A DNA stretch of 64,000 nucleotides, taken from the NCBI RefSeq assembly GCF_000247695.1, contig NW_004624743.1, positions 7,980,346-8,044,345 on the forward strand, read 5' to 3'. Positions 11,769 to 24,655 of this stretch are shown in pieces (position 1 is the stretch's first letter; each line of letters begins with the position of its first letter). The position numbers were made by a program, and so were the translations under genes. The notes under the pieces are model-generated. The model searched no databases. It saw nothing but the letters and a program-made list of their open reading frames with translations, and was not told where the DNA came from. Source of the DNA: Heterocephalus glaber. Its lineage: Eukaryota > Chordata > Mammalia > Rodentia > Bathyergidae.

Positions 11769-12795
11769 CTTATCTGGCACAACTTAATAGAGTCAATCAA
11801 ATGTTTAACCCACTCCAAAATCAAGAATATTTTTTCTCAATGGCGCATAAATGGGAACGGGCTGAAGTTTTTTAATGATTCACTTTTCTATTACTTGGTC
11901 TTGGGAACAGATCTGCTCGTTGCTTATTGTCTCAATAATCAACTGTTTGGTAATTTTCTAAGAATCTGAGAACTCTATTGGTAGGACAAACAGGGAGCCT
12001 AATAAACACTTCATTGGCTTGAGTTTCCCATCTTACATTTGTTATTTTGAACCCATATTGTGAGAAACTGTGAAAAGACAATGTTTTGCTGTTTATACAA
12101 AATCATAATTCCAATTTCTGCATGAAAATATAATCAATGATGTAAATTCTCCAAGTAGCTCTTTGATGAGGCACTTGGAAAGATTAATTCTTAAGCCTCA
12201 GGAGTACTGCTTAGCAACACATCTTTACTCTTAATTCCATGTACTATAAAGAAACCAGTGGAACTTCCAGAAAATAGTTCTAACTTAGTCAAGGAGAGAG
12301 TTGGACCAGGAAAACCCTGACTCTCATTTAGCTCTTCTGTCATTGGTGGAAACTAGATGTACATCAGGCCACTGACCAGGAATGTGCTTCTACGAATTAG
12401 ATTCTTTTAATCAAAGTGAAATAAAAATATTAATATTACCTGAAAGTATTTTGTCTGAAGTATGTTTATCATTCTGTGTTGCAGAATTCAGTTCCCAGGT
12501 GTGCAGTCAATGGGCCCTCCACCATGGCCAGTGACTACTCACATCTGTGATGGGATCTCCAGTATGCATCCAAAAGCCAGAGCCTAAAGCCAGCTTAGAG
12601 GCTGCACATAGTCACTAGCTCACTCCCAAATGAAACAGTGGTCTTACTCCATCTAGGAAAGGTAACATCAATAAGACTGTGCAGCTTCAGGAGGGATCCC
12701 AAGAATCAATTGATCCTATCTGAATCAATCTCTTAGATCCATAGGGCAACAGCTATCTCAGAAAGATTAATCTCTTATGAAAACATATCCATTCT
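11769..12795. other. No feature recognised
   Basis: This is unique sequence, slightly GC-richer at 12,480-12,720. It has no open frame of note, CpG island or recognisable repeat. Confidence 0.45.
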
Positions 12796-12799
12796 TTCA

Positions 12800-12970
12800 T
12801 CACCTAACACTTATTGAGCATCTACTATGTGTCCAATACTCTTCCAGATACAGCATAGTTAGCAGTGAGCACAAGACAGGTACATTTCTGACTCTACAAA
12901 CCTTATGCATATTTTGAGTTCCTATGCATTGGGAAGGGCTGTGAGGGAGAATGATGAACAAATAAAGAAT
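12800..12970 (+). repeat. Ancient mammalian repeat (MIR/L2 class)
   Basis: CTTATTGAGCATCTACTATG, then CCAATACTCTTCCAGATACAG and a GTGAGCACAAGACAGG block match the start of a widespread old mammalian repeat consensus. I cannot separate MIR from other ancient families here. Confidence 0.5.
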
Positions 12971-14284
12971 AATACTGGTTTTGAGGAGGATAGAATACCA
13001 AATTGAAGTCAAAATTTTTCAAATTATAGAATTATATAAAAGGCACATCCGGCTGGCAAAATAAGATAGATTTTGATTCCTATCCACATGTTTAATCTTT
13101 CCAAGATCACATATCCCATGGTATTCGGTGGCCTACAGTGAACAAAGGAAGCAGTGTCACCATTCAGCGTTACAGATTACTCAATGAAAGTGAAATTTTA
13201 TATACTTTGTAAGTAGGCGATTTTTATTATTGATGTGTCCTAAGCCAATTATTAAAGATTATTAACAATTAGAATCAGTAAAATATTCTAATGAACTTCT
13301 AAATAAATATTCTAATTCTAGTGAACTGCTAAAGTATTTATTTTTCAGTTTCATTTGAGAATGTATATACACACACATATATACCCTCTTTCATCTGCCC
13401 AGAATTATAACTATGCAAATCCCAAGTAAATTCCTCATACAAATAGAAAAAATAAATCAAAATAGTCTACTGAGTACCCTCATAATAAAACAGCAAATTT
13501 TACATAAATGTCCTATTCCTATTTCATATATGACTTATACTCTTTCTGAAATTTATTTAAAATCACCTGTTTTTCTGGCCAATTGTCTAAAATGCAATAG
13601 ATAATACAAATACCTAAAAAAATTGATCACTGTTATATTAAGTATCAATTGCTATTTTAAAAAGAATATTATATTCCAAAATGCTTGAGTAAAGCCCAGT
13701 TCTACTGTTAATCATCTTTACACATTTGCATACATGTCTTCATAAATACTCCACTGTGTTAGAAAAATATACCCTCTTAAAGGCATTGAAATTGGCAGAA
13801 ATGATTTTGAAGAAGCATGCAATTAATTTGTGATCATGACAGGTATGAATTAATGAAAAGCAGAGCATCATAAGCTAACAGACTTTTAATTTTATAAGTT
13901 TGATTTTTCAAGAAATACATGTCATTTATTTTCAAAGTGGAATGATAGAAATACTTCCTAGAGTCTATCAATAGTATTTAAAATAAGATACTCATAACTT
14001 TCAAATTCTGCTTTTACTAGTCATCATTTGTCATTAAATGTAACTGTATATTCAAGAGCTTTCTAATAATAGCCTTTAATTAAACCAAGGACTATTAGAG
14101 GGTTTCCGTTGCCCTTTGAAGTTCTTAATTATTACTTGTATCCAGCCTTTTATGGTACACTTAAGGTTAAATTAAATAATTTAAATATACCTTGAAGAGA
14201 AATATGAAGACTTTTGCCTGTTTTAATTAAATCTCTAGATTTCAGGATTTGAAAATAATAACATATGTTTTGATTTTTTTTTCA
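12971..14284. other. AT-rich non-coding DNA
   Basis: The sequence is unique and AT-rich, with a short AC/AT microsatellite near 13,368-13,384. I see no gene or recognisable repeat. Confidence 0.45.
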
Positions 14285-14860
14285 TGGCCGAATGATAAAA
14301 TGCTTGCTATATTAAACAACAACAAAAAAATGGTAGCTTTTTATGGGACTAATCGCTAAGCAGATGCATGTAAATGAGCTATTTTCTATGCATGGCTTCC
14401 AAAAGTGCTAATTAAATAGTTGGTATTCAAGGCTAGGCTCGCTCATTGTTTAGTGACACACAAATCCAGCGATGTGTGCCAGCAGACATTTTAAGTTGAA
14501 TGTTTTCTCCTCTACGGCCTTTGTCATGAAATGGTGGCACCATGATGAGAACACTAGTGTAAGCAAAACATTGAAATATGCTTTAATAATGTTTTAACCA
14601 TGTAGTGACACTAGTCTAGTTTTCCAATGAATTTTTAATTTCTTTTTTCTTATAAGGGTGGTATGAGTTATCGCTGATGCATATTAAATCATATACATGA
14701 GTCATTTTCTCTAAATTTGCATAAAATGGCTAAATGCTAATGCGCCAAATGGAGCTTACTATACGTGGGACAGCAAATATTCCCTGGAAGATTTTCTGCA
14801 ATCAATCTCCTGTATTTCATTAGCAACCAGATAAGGTGTGGTTTGCAGAATAAAAAAGAA
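14285..14860. promoter_or_regulatory. Putative conserved enhancer (homeodomain/POU-rich)
   Basis: This repeat-free block is dense in TAAT cores (GCTAATTAAATAG), POU-like sites (GCATGTAAATGAGC, TTTGCATAAAATGG) and TGCATATTA elements. Such composition is typical of deeply conserved vertebrate enhancers near developmental regulators, and the miR-9-2/MEF2C interval is known to be rich in them. No conservation data were available, so the enhancer call rests on motif content and the lack of repeats. The limits are approximate. Confidence 0.4.
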
Positions 14861-15100
14861 AAGTGTGTAACTCATGAACTTAGGAGGTTTCAGATGATTT
14901 CTATGTGGTGATTAGAGTGGATTCTGCAATTAGAATTTATGTAGGTAAAGCACACACATGCTTCCTTTAAAGGCACAGTGCAAGAGTTCTGAATACAGCC
15001 TTTGCACCGTGAAACAATGAGAAGGCGCCATTCAATTATCGTGACTCTCTACATCCACAATTAAACGACGGAAAGCCATACTTGGAAGGTAGCATCCTTT

Positions 15101-15363
15101 GATTGGCGTAACCCTGACTCAAGTTTTGCAATTTCCTTACCATGATTACAGAAGAGCTTTTAAAAATAACCACGCACGAAATGTTTTCTTTCCCAACTTT
15201 CCTCTTTTTCCTTGTCAAATAATGGTGAGGAATTTCCTGCACCAACGTTTAACATTTAGACATGTTTTTTGCAATCACCAGAATACTCTTACTGAACTGG
15301 CATTAAGGTCACAAGCCAAAAAAAGGAAATGGATTGGTATAACCCTCACTCGAATTTTACAAT
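15101..15363. repeat. Imperfect direct repeat of a 32-bp motif, 231 bp apart
   Basis: Units at 15,101-15,132 and 15,332-15,363 share GATTGG, TAACCCT, ACTC, TTTT and CAAT in the same order, spacing and orientation, with 26 of 32 positions identical by eye. They flank a repeat-free stretch next to the putative enhancer. The units match no SINE or LINE I know. Confidence 0.7.
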
Positions 15364-17124
15364 GTTATTGGGCAAACCAGAGATGTTTACTGGAAGGATA
15401 AATTTGCTGCTTATTTTCTCCACCCATCAACCTTTTTATTATCCCTCATTTTTCCACCATCTGGTATATTTTTTAACCTAAAAAAAATGGGGAAGGGGAT
15501 GGCTATTTAAAAATAAATGTATGCTTTGCCCTACAGTTATTTTGAATTAGTCTTGATAAATAATTAAGAAATGCATAATATATTATTTAGATGCCATGGT
15601 CTTAAGAATTTGAGCGGTATTTCAAGTACAATTATAGTCATTTATTTATCAGTAGAAAATTTACATAATCACACTTCAAAATCCAGTGGACTGGAGGAAT
15701 ATCAGAAAGACACCCATGAACGTGGTAATGACTCTGAGCATTAGATGAAGTTAATAATGTAGTGATGCACATGATATTCTAATGTCTAGCACTGCAGTAT
15801 TTGATCAGTTAAAGTGATAAAAGCATAAATATTTTTCTCTTTTCCAACTGCATTTTATGCAGAAGTGCTCTTCATAGGATAAAATGCAATTTGAAAAATC
15901 AAAATTGAATTAGGTGATCTTTAATAAAATCGAGCTACTTAAGTTTAAATTTTAAGGAATAAAACCAAATTTCCATTTCCATTGGCTGAGAAAATAAGTG
16001 TGTCTTAGTAAAAATTATTAATAAAAACATAGTTCACTTCATAGATTTTGAAGTGACAATATAGACCTTAAGGCTAAAGTCCAGAAAAATGACAGAAATT
16101 CAAGCCGCCTCCCCAGTCCATGAGGCCAACACACAAATGCAGAGATTACCCATTGCAGGGTAACACCCTCTCTGCAAGCTCAGCCATGCTATGGGCCCTT
16201 CCTTAGCAGCAGCCCATCTGAGCCAAATTTGGCAGAAATATATGCAGTATTTGTACTGTGCTGTTGGAATCATTGGAATCCTATGTCAGCTCTCCAAACA
16301 GAGACTTCAGGCTATGACTGAGGGTGAGTTGTCAACGTGAAAAATCAAAGATACTCAGCAATTTCTAACTTTATTTGGGAACAGCTGAACTTTTCACTGC
16401 TTCTATTAATCTAAGAACATACACATTGTGATGAGTCACTGTACTAAGGCACACAATTGTAAATCTATTAGTTAATTCCTGTTTCCTTGCTCCTTAAGTA
16501 TGTTGACTTCTTGGAACTACCCAAGAGGCTATCCTACAAACCCTGAAGAAGAAACCTATGAAATTATTTTTCTTCCATCCTTTTCAACCCACTTGCCATG
16601 AATTAGTGGAAACTTCATATTTAAAGCTTCTAAATAGGTTTCAAGTTATTCCACAGTCCATTCAACATCCTCAGCTCCATCAGCCTCAAAACGCAAATAT
16701 ATTTCGGGGTAATTTAATACTTTAAAATAATATATATTGAGCAGCTACAGTATAAACCTACGGGTTTTGTAAAAATAAGGCCCAAAATCTATTATTAGAG
16801 TTCTTCCCAAAGACTGATACATTCATGCAACAGTTTGAACTACCTTCATAACACTCGCTGAATTAAAAATAAGGACTAAGTACACTTCTATTACTACTAT
16901 ACATGAGATGTAGTTTTGACAGGAAGGAAGCCTATGGATTTTGAATTTCAATGATATCAAATCTCTTATTGTCTTCATGAAGGTATTAACTCCAAATAAA
17001 TTATGAGCTTTTTATTAAACCAGGATTGACAAATATATACATTCATTATGTTTGAGATACTTATTCAGTGAAAATGTCTTAATCATAGTTAGAAATTCTT
17101 CCGCCCCAGGAAATAAATTTGCTC

Positions 17125-17126
<2 letters not shown>
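15364..17126. other. AT-rich non-coding DNA
   Basis: The sequence is unique, with no open frame, CpG island or identifiable repeat. 16,080-16,330 is somewhat less AT-rich but carries no clear signal. Confidence 0.45.

Positions 17127-17161
<35 letters not shown>
17127..17161. repeat. (TG)n microsatellite
   Basis: This is a pure TG run of about 35 bp in unique sequence. Confidence 0.95.
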
Positions 17162-17164
<3 letters not shown>

Positions 17165-17929
17165 AACACTTCTTACCCCTAAAAGACAAAGATCTAAGAG
17201 ATACAGGGATATTCTGGGTAATATGTAAATTGCTCTTGTGGCCTAAATAATACAAAGTGTTTATTGTTGGTTTGCTTTTTGTTGTTGTTACATACAAACT
17301 TTATCTCAAGTAGTTCCTTTACTATCTATTTACAGGTTTTCACCAATTATTAAGGTGATCAGCATCTAGTCATTTCCAATCCACACAAGCTATTAATGAT
17401 GTAAGACACAAACATTTCAGCTTTGTCAAGTTTAAATTTAAAACTAAAGAAAATAACGCCATGAGCCAAGATGCAGTCAAATCCTCCTTGTTTTCCCAGG
17501 GCAAGTGACTATTAAAAGAAACTCAGAACACAAGAAACCTGTCAGATAACTACTTAGTGACAGAGCCAGATGAATATTGTTAGGTAAGTGTTTTAATAAC
17601 GCAGCATTTTTGTAGCATTTTCCCAGGATTATTTCTAATTGGCCTTGACGTAAAGTAGTCACAAACTGCTTTAAAACAGTGATCAGTTTGGAACTAAACT
17701 AGTAGAGCAAGCCTGTGACAGAAGTTGTTAATAACACGCTCCGAAATGTACCTGTGAAATTCTGGGCCTGACTTCTTTTGTAAGAGTAGAAGTGAAAGTC
17801 AATAGTCTTTGTAATGCAAACAGACCAGCGCCACGAAAGCCAAGGTCAAGGCCTCCCAAAACCTCACCTGAGCTTCCTACAGACCTCGCCCACCCTCAGG
17901 TTAATAAAATCAAAACTGTTCAGGCAGGT

Positions 17930-19480
17930 TGGCTGAGTCCCCTCCGTGCCACTAAAGCACAGCCCGCGGATTAGGGTGCGTGCACACCAGGAGGCCTGGG
18001 CCTCACCCACTGCTCGCGCCCACCCAGAAGCACACCGCCCGTCCGCGGCCTCCCAGGACGACTGACCGTCCCCTGAAGCGAGGCTCAGGGGGGCTTCTCC
18101 TGGGTCCGCCCTCTTTCCTAGCCTCACCCGAGGGCCGAGGAGCCGGACCTGCGCTGGCGAGGTGGATTTAGCCCGGGTAGAGTTAAGATGGTATCATTAG
18201 CCGCGCGCAGCGTGACTTCCCGCTAATCCTCTCTGCAACTTACAACAAGTTTAAATGTCCATGCATGATGTTATTAACTGGCTTTAGTAAGTGCTTAAGA
18301 CCCAGCTTTCTTTTTAAAGTAATCTCCGAACAAGTTCTACTGTATCCATCCAACAAGGAGATTAATATTTCCAGCAAATCTGATGGGAGAGGAGATGCGC
18401 CCCCGAGCTCCTACTGGGCAGTAGGGGTGGAGGCGGATGCTGACCTGAAGGGCCCAGATCAGGGTGAGCTGCTGCTCCCCGGGCCCAGCACCCCACCGTG
18501 CCCATGCCCAGGGTTTCTCCAGGAGCATCGCATCCCTAGGTGTGTGTGTCGGAGGGGGGGGGGTCTTCATCAGTCACTCGAGGACACCCAGGGAAACGCC
18601 CCGGAGGTGGTGCCGGGGATGCACGTCCAGGCGGGACTGCCTCGACACCACCCGGTCCGCGCACCCGCGGGCCAGGGCGGGGTCGGGAGGGCAGGGCCGC
18701 GGTCTCGGGTAAGGGGCTCAGAAACAGGCCGCTCCAAGACCCCGGAGCAGCCGAGTAGCCCCGCACCCCAGGCCACGGACAGCCTCCCGCGGACTCCCGG
18801 GGGCGCGCGGCGGGCGCGGGAACAAACACGTGCGCGCGAACCCGGGCGGCTCCCCCGTCCCGCCCCTCCCACCTTTCCGGGAGAGTGCGCGCCTGCGCAC
18901 CAGCGCCGCGGCCCAGCAGCCGGTCTCCCGGGAAACACCAATCAGACGCTGGATTCCGGGCGAGGGCGGTGAGCGGGAGCAGCTGCGGGAGGACTCGGGC
19001 GGCGGGCGGGCGCTGGGAGGTGTCGTGCTGCTGCCCGGCGGCCGGGCCGAGCGGAGCCTGCGCCGCGGCCGCTACCGGGCCCCGCGCGTCCGCAGCCGGG
19101 CGCAGGGTCCGCCCACGCCCGGCTATTTTTAGATCTCCCGACCGCGTTGTGCGGGCGCTGAGCTAAAACCGAGTCAGACCGCCGAGCACGGGGACGGACT
19201 TCTCCCGGAATAAATATGGCTCACACCCCTTGTTTCCCGGAATCGAGTCGATCCTCCCGGCAGTTTTTAAATGCTCTGCCCCCCGTGGCCCGGCCGCGGG
19301 GTGCAGAGCGGAAAGCGCAGGCCCTACCTCCCGGGGGCCCGCGCCCGCCCGCCTCGGCACCCCACCGCCACTCGGCGCCCAGAATCAGTTCCGCCAAAGC
19401 CGAGCGAGCCCGCGGGGAGATGGGCTCCGGAAGCAAACGGGAGCGGGGGTTTCTGCTCGCTCCTGTACCAGCTTCTGTGA
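17930..19480. promoter_or_regulatory. CpG island downstream of miR-9-2
   Basis: GC content and CpG density rise sharply, with many CGCG, GGGCGG and GCGCGC runs at 18,580-19,110, and fall again after about 19,480. Long overlapping frames in all phases (up to 235 codons) come from the absence of AT-rich stops and are not genes. It contains a perfect MEF2 box at 19,123, an AATAAATATGG element at 19,208 and a minus-strand ATTTAAAAAC near 19,264 that could act as a TATA element. No splice donor stood out, so whether it is a promoter or an intragenic island of the host transcript is open. Confidence 0.7.
19123..19132. promoter_or_regulatory. MEF2-binding consensus site
   Basis: CTATTTTTAG matches the MEF2 consensus YTAWWWWTAR at all ten positions. 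It sits as an AT island inside the GC-rich block. MEF2C is the expected neighbouring gene to the right, so feedback by its product is conceivable but untested. Confidence 0.6.
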
Positions 19481-22174
19481 CTTGTGCTAAGCAACCCAGA
19501 ACAGAAAAAACTGGGTAACAAAGCCATCCATTAAAACCCAGAGACACTGAAAAACTGCCTGACATGCCCACTACTGTCTGCAAGCACAATGGTAGAACGA
19601 TTGACCCGTACTACAGATAGCTTTTACTCAGGAACTTTGATTCCAATTAGTTCTTAATCTAAAGGGACACCTTGTCCTAGTCGCTGAGCTCACCACCACC
19701 CTCAGCATCCGCCCCAATGCGAGAGATGATGCGGTACTGTACTTACTCTAGCAAAGGGAGGTTAAAGGTAAGTCACAGAAAGGGAAAGTGGGACAAGGGT
19801 ATCTTAAGCCACAGTGATAGTTCCAGAGGGGTAGAGAACTACTGGGGATAAAACCTAGATAGTTACATGCACTTTCATGCATATTCTAGCCACAGTGGAA
19901 AATCAATCCTTTGGGTTCATTTCTCCATTTTTAAAAAGCCCAAATTCTTAAAATATCTTCAAGTGTTTACGTATAGTCTGTGAATTGGAAGAGTGTTTCT
20001 GAACTTGAAATTCACTCATCCTTATCTCTTACTATTTAAATGGTTGCTTAATTTTCATAAAACTACACAAAATCAGATTCGAATTTCATATCTTTCCAAA
20101 TAAAATCATTTTAATTTTAAAATAGACACAGAGAGCACCAATAGCACAAATTTTAGTGTTTAAGAAGACTTAAAGAAAAGCCACTTTGGAAAATATTCCA
20201 TTTTGAATATAAATAATGCATTTATCTCATTATTATGCATATTAGGGGTAACGAGCAGGGGACAGTCTGGTAAATATGCCCATTCACATTCTGCAAAGAT
20301 GTTGCAGAAGTCTTCTTGTGTATTTTTTTAACCTCTCCAATTACTTTTTTTTTCTTTTGAATTTTTTCTGTGCTTAAGGTGTATTCCTTAAAATTTGATT
20401 ATTGTGACTTTTCACTATTAATTTTCTAGTATCACAAAGTAGGACAAGGAAAATAAGTTGGTTAAAGCTTTATGTTTACTTTTAAGTGTATCATTTTTAT
20501 CATCCTTTTTATGAGTACTTCAAGAAAAGATTCTAGATGTCAAAACCTGCAGTTAACGTTCCAGTTTAGAAATACACAAAATAATACCTTTGACGTTGGC
20601 AACTCAAATGTATTATTCAGCAAAACAGCAATTACTCATTGTTTTGCACTTACATGTTAAGAACTATGCGACACTTGGTGACACGATAACAAAATTGCAA
20701 AGTCAATTATATTTAAAATAGACATCCTAATAAAACATACACAACCAACTCCTTTTCCTCTTCTTGAACTGTTTTGTTTCCTTTTTCTGACTGTTTACAG
20801 TCAAATAGAATGTTAACCCTAAAGATAACTGATTTATACACATGATGAGAGGGAAAAGAAAGGAAATGGAGGGGTGGAACATAAAAGGGGAAGCATATTT
20901 CTCAGGGCACTAGAATCTACCCAGGGAGGTGCCAGAAGGCTCTTGTGTATTTTTGGAAACGTACGCCTATGGTGTTCTTTTCCAATGTCGATCAATCACA
21001 GTGCCAAACTTTGAGAGAGTAGTGTGCCCAAATTGAAAGCAAATTTAAGCTAGATCCCTACCAACAACTCTAAGCAGAACTTCAGCGATAAAACTCAAGT
21101 GGAGACCGTAGATATTTAATAAGAGACGGTTTCAGGTAGAAGTAGGTGTTTGTTTTATTCTATTTTAATTGCACAAGGTGCATTTTTTGTAACTTGAACT
21201 TCCAAGTAATGAATCCCAGTCCTCCACTGAGCCTGCAGCCTGCAGCCTGCATTGACGTTCCCATCAGAAAATTAAAATGTTTGTCTGGATAAAATAACTT
21301 CTAATGAACTCCCTTATTTCTTTTTGTTGCTTTTTGTTGTTGTTGTATTTTCGGCAATGTAGCCCCCTCGCAATGATATTAGTTCTAGTGTGGGAAAATA
21401 TTATAATTGAGATCTGGTAAGTTATTTGCAGACTTCAAGTTTTTCTTTACACTGTGCTGACATTTAGTACAGCCCTGGTGAGGAAAACAATACTACCATT
21501 CATAGCTCTAGACGTAGATTTCAATCGACTTAAGCGGGCACAATGAAACTTGGTCATTCACTGGTTACCCATATTGTGTTCTCAAATTTTCTCTCAGCAA
21601 AAGTATAATGACTCAGTATTGTATGGTTGCATAGACAAGGGCTAGGAACAAGAGACACTAGTTTTGTCTGACGGTGTGAGAAAGTCGTGAAGGGATCTTT
21701 TCTTCCAGATGGTGTTAAATTCAGCTGCCTTTTTAACATTGGCCTTGCACGGCAATCTGCTGCTCCCTTCACAAAGACTGCGCTCCGTTCCCACTAGTTA
21801 ACATGCCTACTCACGCAACCTGCAACTTCACTCCAACTGCTTTACAATGCAGTGGTATGCTAAATAAACTTGATCCGGTTCCTGCCAATGTTAAAAACTA
21901 GCTTTCAAAGAACTACTTAACTGATATTTACACTTCTTTTGACTTAAAGGTACATGCCTTTGGAATATTTCAGATTTCAAAGAAATATCACCTTATTATA
22001 AGGTCATTGTAGAGATTATCTCAGCACCCCCCCAACCCCCAAGCTCAGATGCGGTACTCTCTTCAACACACACAAATAAAATAAAATGTCAGAAATTTGA
22101 TGTGTAATCAAAAAGAGAAAAAAAGAAAAAACTGGGACATGTTGCAGCAAGAGCAAAAAATAAAATGAAAAGAA
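19481..22174. other. AT-rich non-coding DNA between CpG island and miR-9-2 exon
   Basis: The sequence is unique and I can name no repeat here. Blocks such as 20,215-20,300 (TTATTATGCATATTAGGGG) look enhancer-like but are not strong enough to call. Confidence 0.4.
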
Positions 22175-22188
22175 CATTGAAATGTATT

Positions 22189-22278
22189 TTTATTGATTGA
22201 TAAGTTATGCAACATTAGTATGATACAAAGCAAGGTTGATATGACAATGGCAAACACGTAATTATAATATTGTTTATT
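22189..22278 (-). terminator. Candidate polyadenylation signals for the miR-9-2 exon
   Basis: The minus strand reads AATAAA at 22,189-22,194 and again at 22,273-22,278. Downstream on that strand the sequence is strongly U-rich (complement of the A-rich 22,080-22,170), as expected after a cleavage site. If used, the exon that begins at 25,311 would be about 3.1 kb long. AATAAA is common in AT-rich DNA, so this is tentative. Confidence 0.35.
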
Positions 22279-24596
22279 TTCCTTAGATGTTATATTTCAC
22301 ATATTTACAGAAAAGACCAAGATGTAGGCAAAAAGCTTCAGTAATTTGACTCCATTGAGTGCTTTCAGTAAACAATAGGTTTCCCCAGCAAACATCTTAT
22401 TGCCTTAATTGAACCTCCTTGAGAAAGAAAAACCACACACTTTGTAATGTAAATGTAATTGTAGTAGACAATGCTTCTAGGTAAATAGCACCCCTGGACA
22501 CGAAGTAAATGAAAGAAATACAGGCACTTAACAAGGAAAGGTTGTTTGCACAAACAGTGCTTCAAATGTAAATAAACAAGGGTCTTCACAATGGTCACCA
22601 GGGTAGTAAAACTTTGGCGCGTGTTCAGCAGCCAAACAGAGAATTTACCTTATTAAAGTCTCTCTGAGCTTCTAAGTGAAATTAACAGTGGTTTTACTGG
22701 CTTTTCCAGTCTGAAGTCTTACCAGGAGTAGAAGCTACAAAGGGAAATGGACTGCCTTTGAAGAGTGGTGGGCTAGTTGGGAGTGTCAGTAATCTAGGCC
22801 CTGTGGATGGTCGTAGGCTGTTCCAGTCATTTTCTCATCGCAGTGGTTGTATTTATGTGTCAATGCCCATACAAATGTTGGCTTGGTGATGTGGCCCAAT
22901 GTAAAGACTTTCAGGGGTTGCAGTGCGGACCTTCATAACCCCAAAGTGTATGCCAGGCGTAGTTATTTTCAAATTAAACAAAAATGGCCGTTTAGAGTGC
23001 ATCCAGCTGGGACTACTCCAAAACGAGCTTTTCTCACCCTGCTACTGTAATCCACTCTCTCTGGGCTGATGACTTTACAGTTTCACTTCTAGTAGGCATC
23101 AATTAGCTTCCGGGCGCCTCGCTCCTCTGCGTGTCACATTAAGAGGTAAACAAGCTGATGAAGTCATAACTGAGACTGTGGCACCGAGCTGTGTACTGGA
23201 AAGTATACCCCAGCCAAAACAAAAACTCGAAAGAAAGGGTGTTCACCAGGCCCCCGGCCAGACCAAGGATGTCTCCCAGGGCGGGCATGATGGGACTTTC
23301 TTGGAATCATTTTCTACCAGGTCTCCTTACATATTGAAAAATCTCAACCAAACTTCAGAAGCCAAACTTTATCCTGGCCAGCAGATTAAACAGCGGTTCA
23401 AAAAAAACACAAAAAAACAAAAAAACCAGCGAGCAGCAAGCAGACCAGTTGGCGCTGCCATTTGGGAGCCTGCAGATGTCTGTGGGTGGGAAATGCCTTT
23501 ACCTTCTTAAGCGGTGGAGTTGAGTATGGTGTGTGCACTGGATGTTTTTTTCATACCCTACCCTCCAACAGGGCTGTCTGTCATAGGCTGCCGGCCGCCT
23601 TACCCCCTGCCCCCGAGCGTGGGAATCGGAGCGTCCCGCCGTTCACATCTCCTCGTTCCGTTTAGCGGAATCAATTAGGCAAGACAGACCCTGCGATTCC
23701 CCACCCCCTTTCCATTTTTGTCAGGTCTATATACGTCCTAATTATTTCAGTTTGGGATGCCAGAGCTGTTTCCTGGATAGACCTGATCATCCTTAAACAA
23801 AAAGAGAGGAGGCGCCCACGTGGGTTCTGGCGTAAATGTCACTTTCATTTCCAATGCTAGGCGCAGAGTAAGACAGAACATTTTTTTAACACTTTGACAA
23901 GAGAGGAGGCGATCTCGTCTCCATCATGTCTTTCTGCTTCAGTAGCTTCCTCAAGGAAACCCTCTTGGAACAGAGAAGCATCTGTCCTTGTATTTTGAAT
24001 AGAAGAATCAAAATCAGCCTTTGCTTTTTTTTTTTTTTTTTCATTTTCCCTGCTACTGCTGAGTCCTCAATAGTTATAAATTATTAACTTTCCAGGATAA
24101 ACTTTTCTGAAAGTCTAATTTCATAGCATTTGACATTTAGCCCAAATACATTTAAAGTAGTTTCCAAGCACAATCTTCAAATTGGGGGGGAGGGGCCTCG
24201 GAGGGGAACTGCCCAAGCCTACATAATCATGGAATCATTTTTAAACCAGTTGTCAGAAATCTCTACAACAGCTAAGAAGAAGAAAAAAATCCCTCGTATA
24301 TAAACTTTGGCCTTAAAACAGAACACATTGTACATGCATCTTTACCCTGAGCACTATACAATTCTTTACAGCCCTAACAACCCTCCCCCAAACCCTGGCA
24401 CTTTTCAATTTCAGCATCTTGTGTCGCTTAATTTCCTTGTATCCCACCTTTACTCTTATAAGGAAAAAGCAAAAAACAAAACAAAAAACAAAAACAAAGT
24501 TAGATTCAATAAGTATTCCTGACCTTTCCGGTTTTTACTGTCTCTTGGTTGTAGTCTTTCATTCTCACGCTGCCCGGCGACCTTGAAGGAGTTTTT

Positions 24597-24618
24597 ACTT
24601 TCGGTTATCTAGCTTTAT
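24597..24618 (-). ncRNA. MIR9-2: Mature miR-9-3p (miR-9*)
   Basis: The 22-nt 3' arm begins ATAAAGCTAGATAACC on the minus strand. It is the known functional star strand, which targets among others the REST cofactor CoREST. Confidence 0.97.
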
Positions 24619-24632
24619 GAAGACCAATACAC

Positions 24633-24655
24633 TCATACAGCTAGATAACCAAAGA
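24633..24655 (-). ncRNA. MIR9-2: Mature miR-9-5p
   Basis: The 23-nt 5' arm begins TCTTTGGTTATCTAGC on the minus strand, with seed CTTTGGT. It is the dominant mature product in vertebrate brain. Confidence 0.98.

Noticed and set aside
18265..18972. Plus-strand frame of 235 codons in the 18-kb CpG island
   Set aside because: It is Pro/Gly/Arg-rich, overlaps open frames in all other phases and lacks a credible start context or domain.
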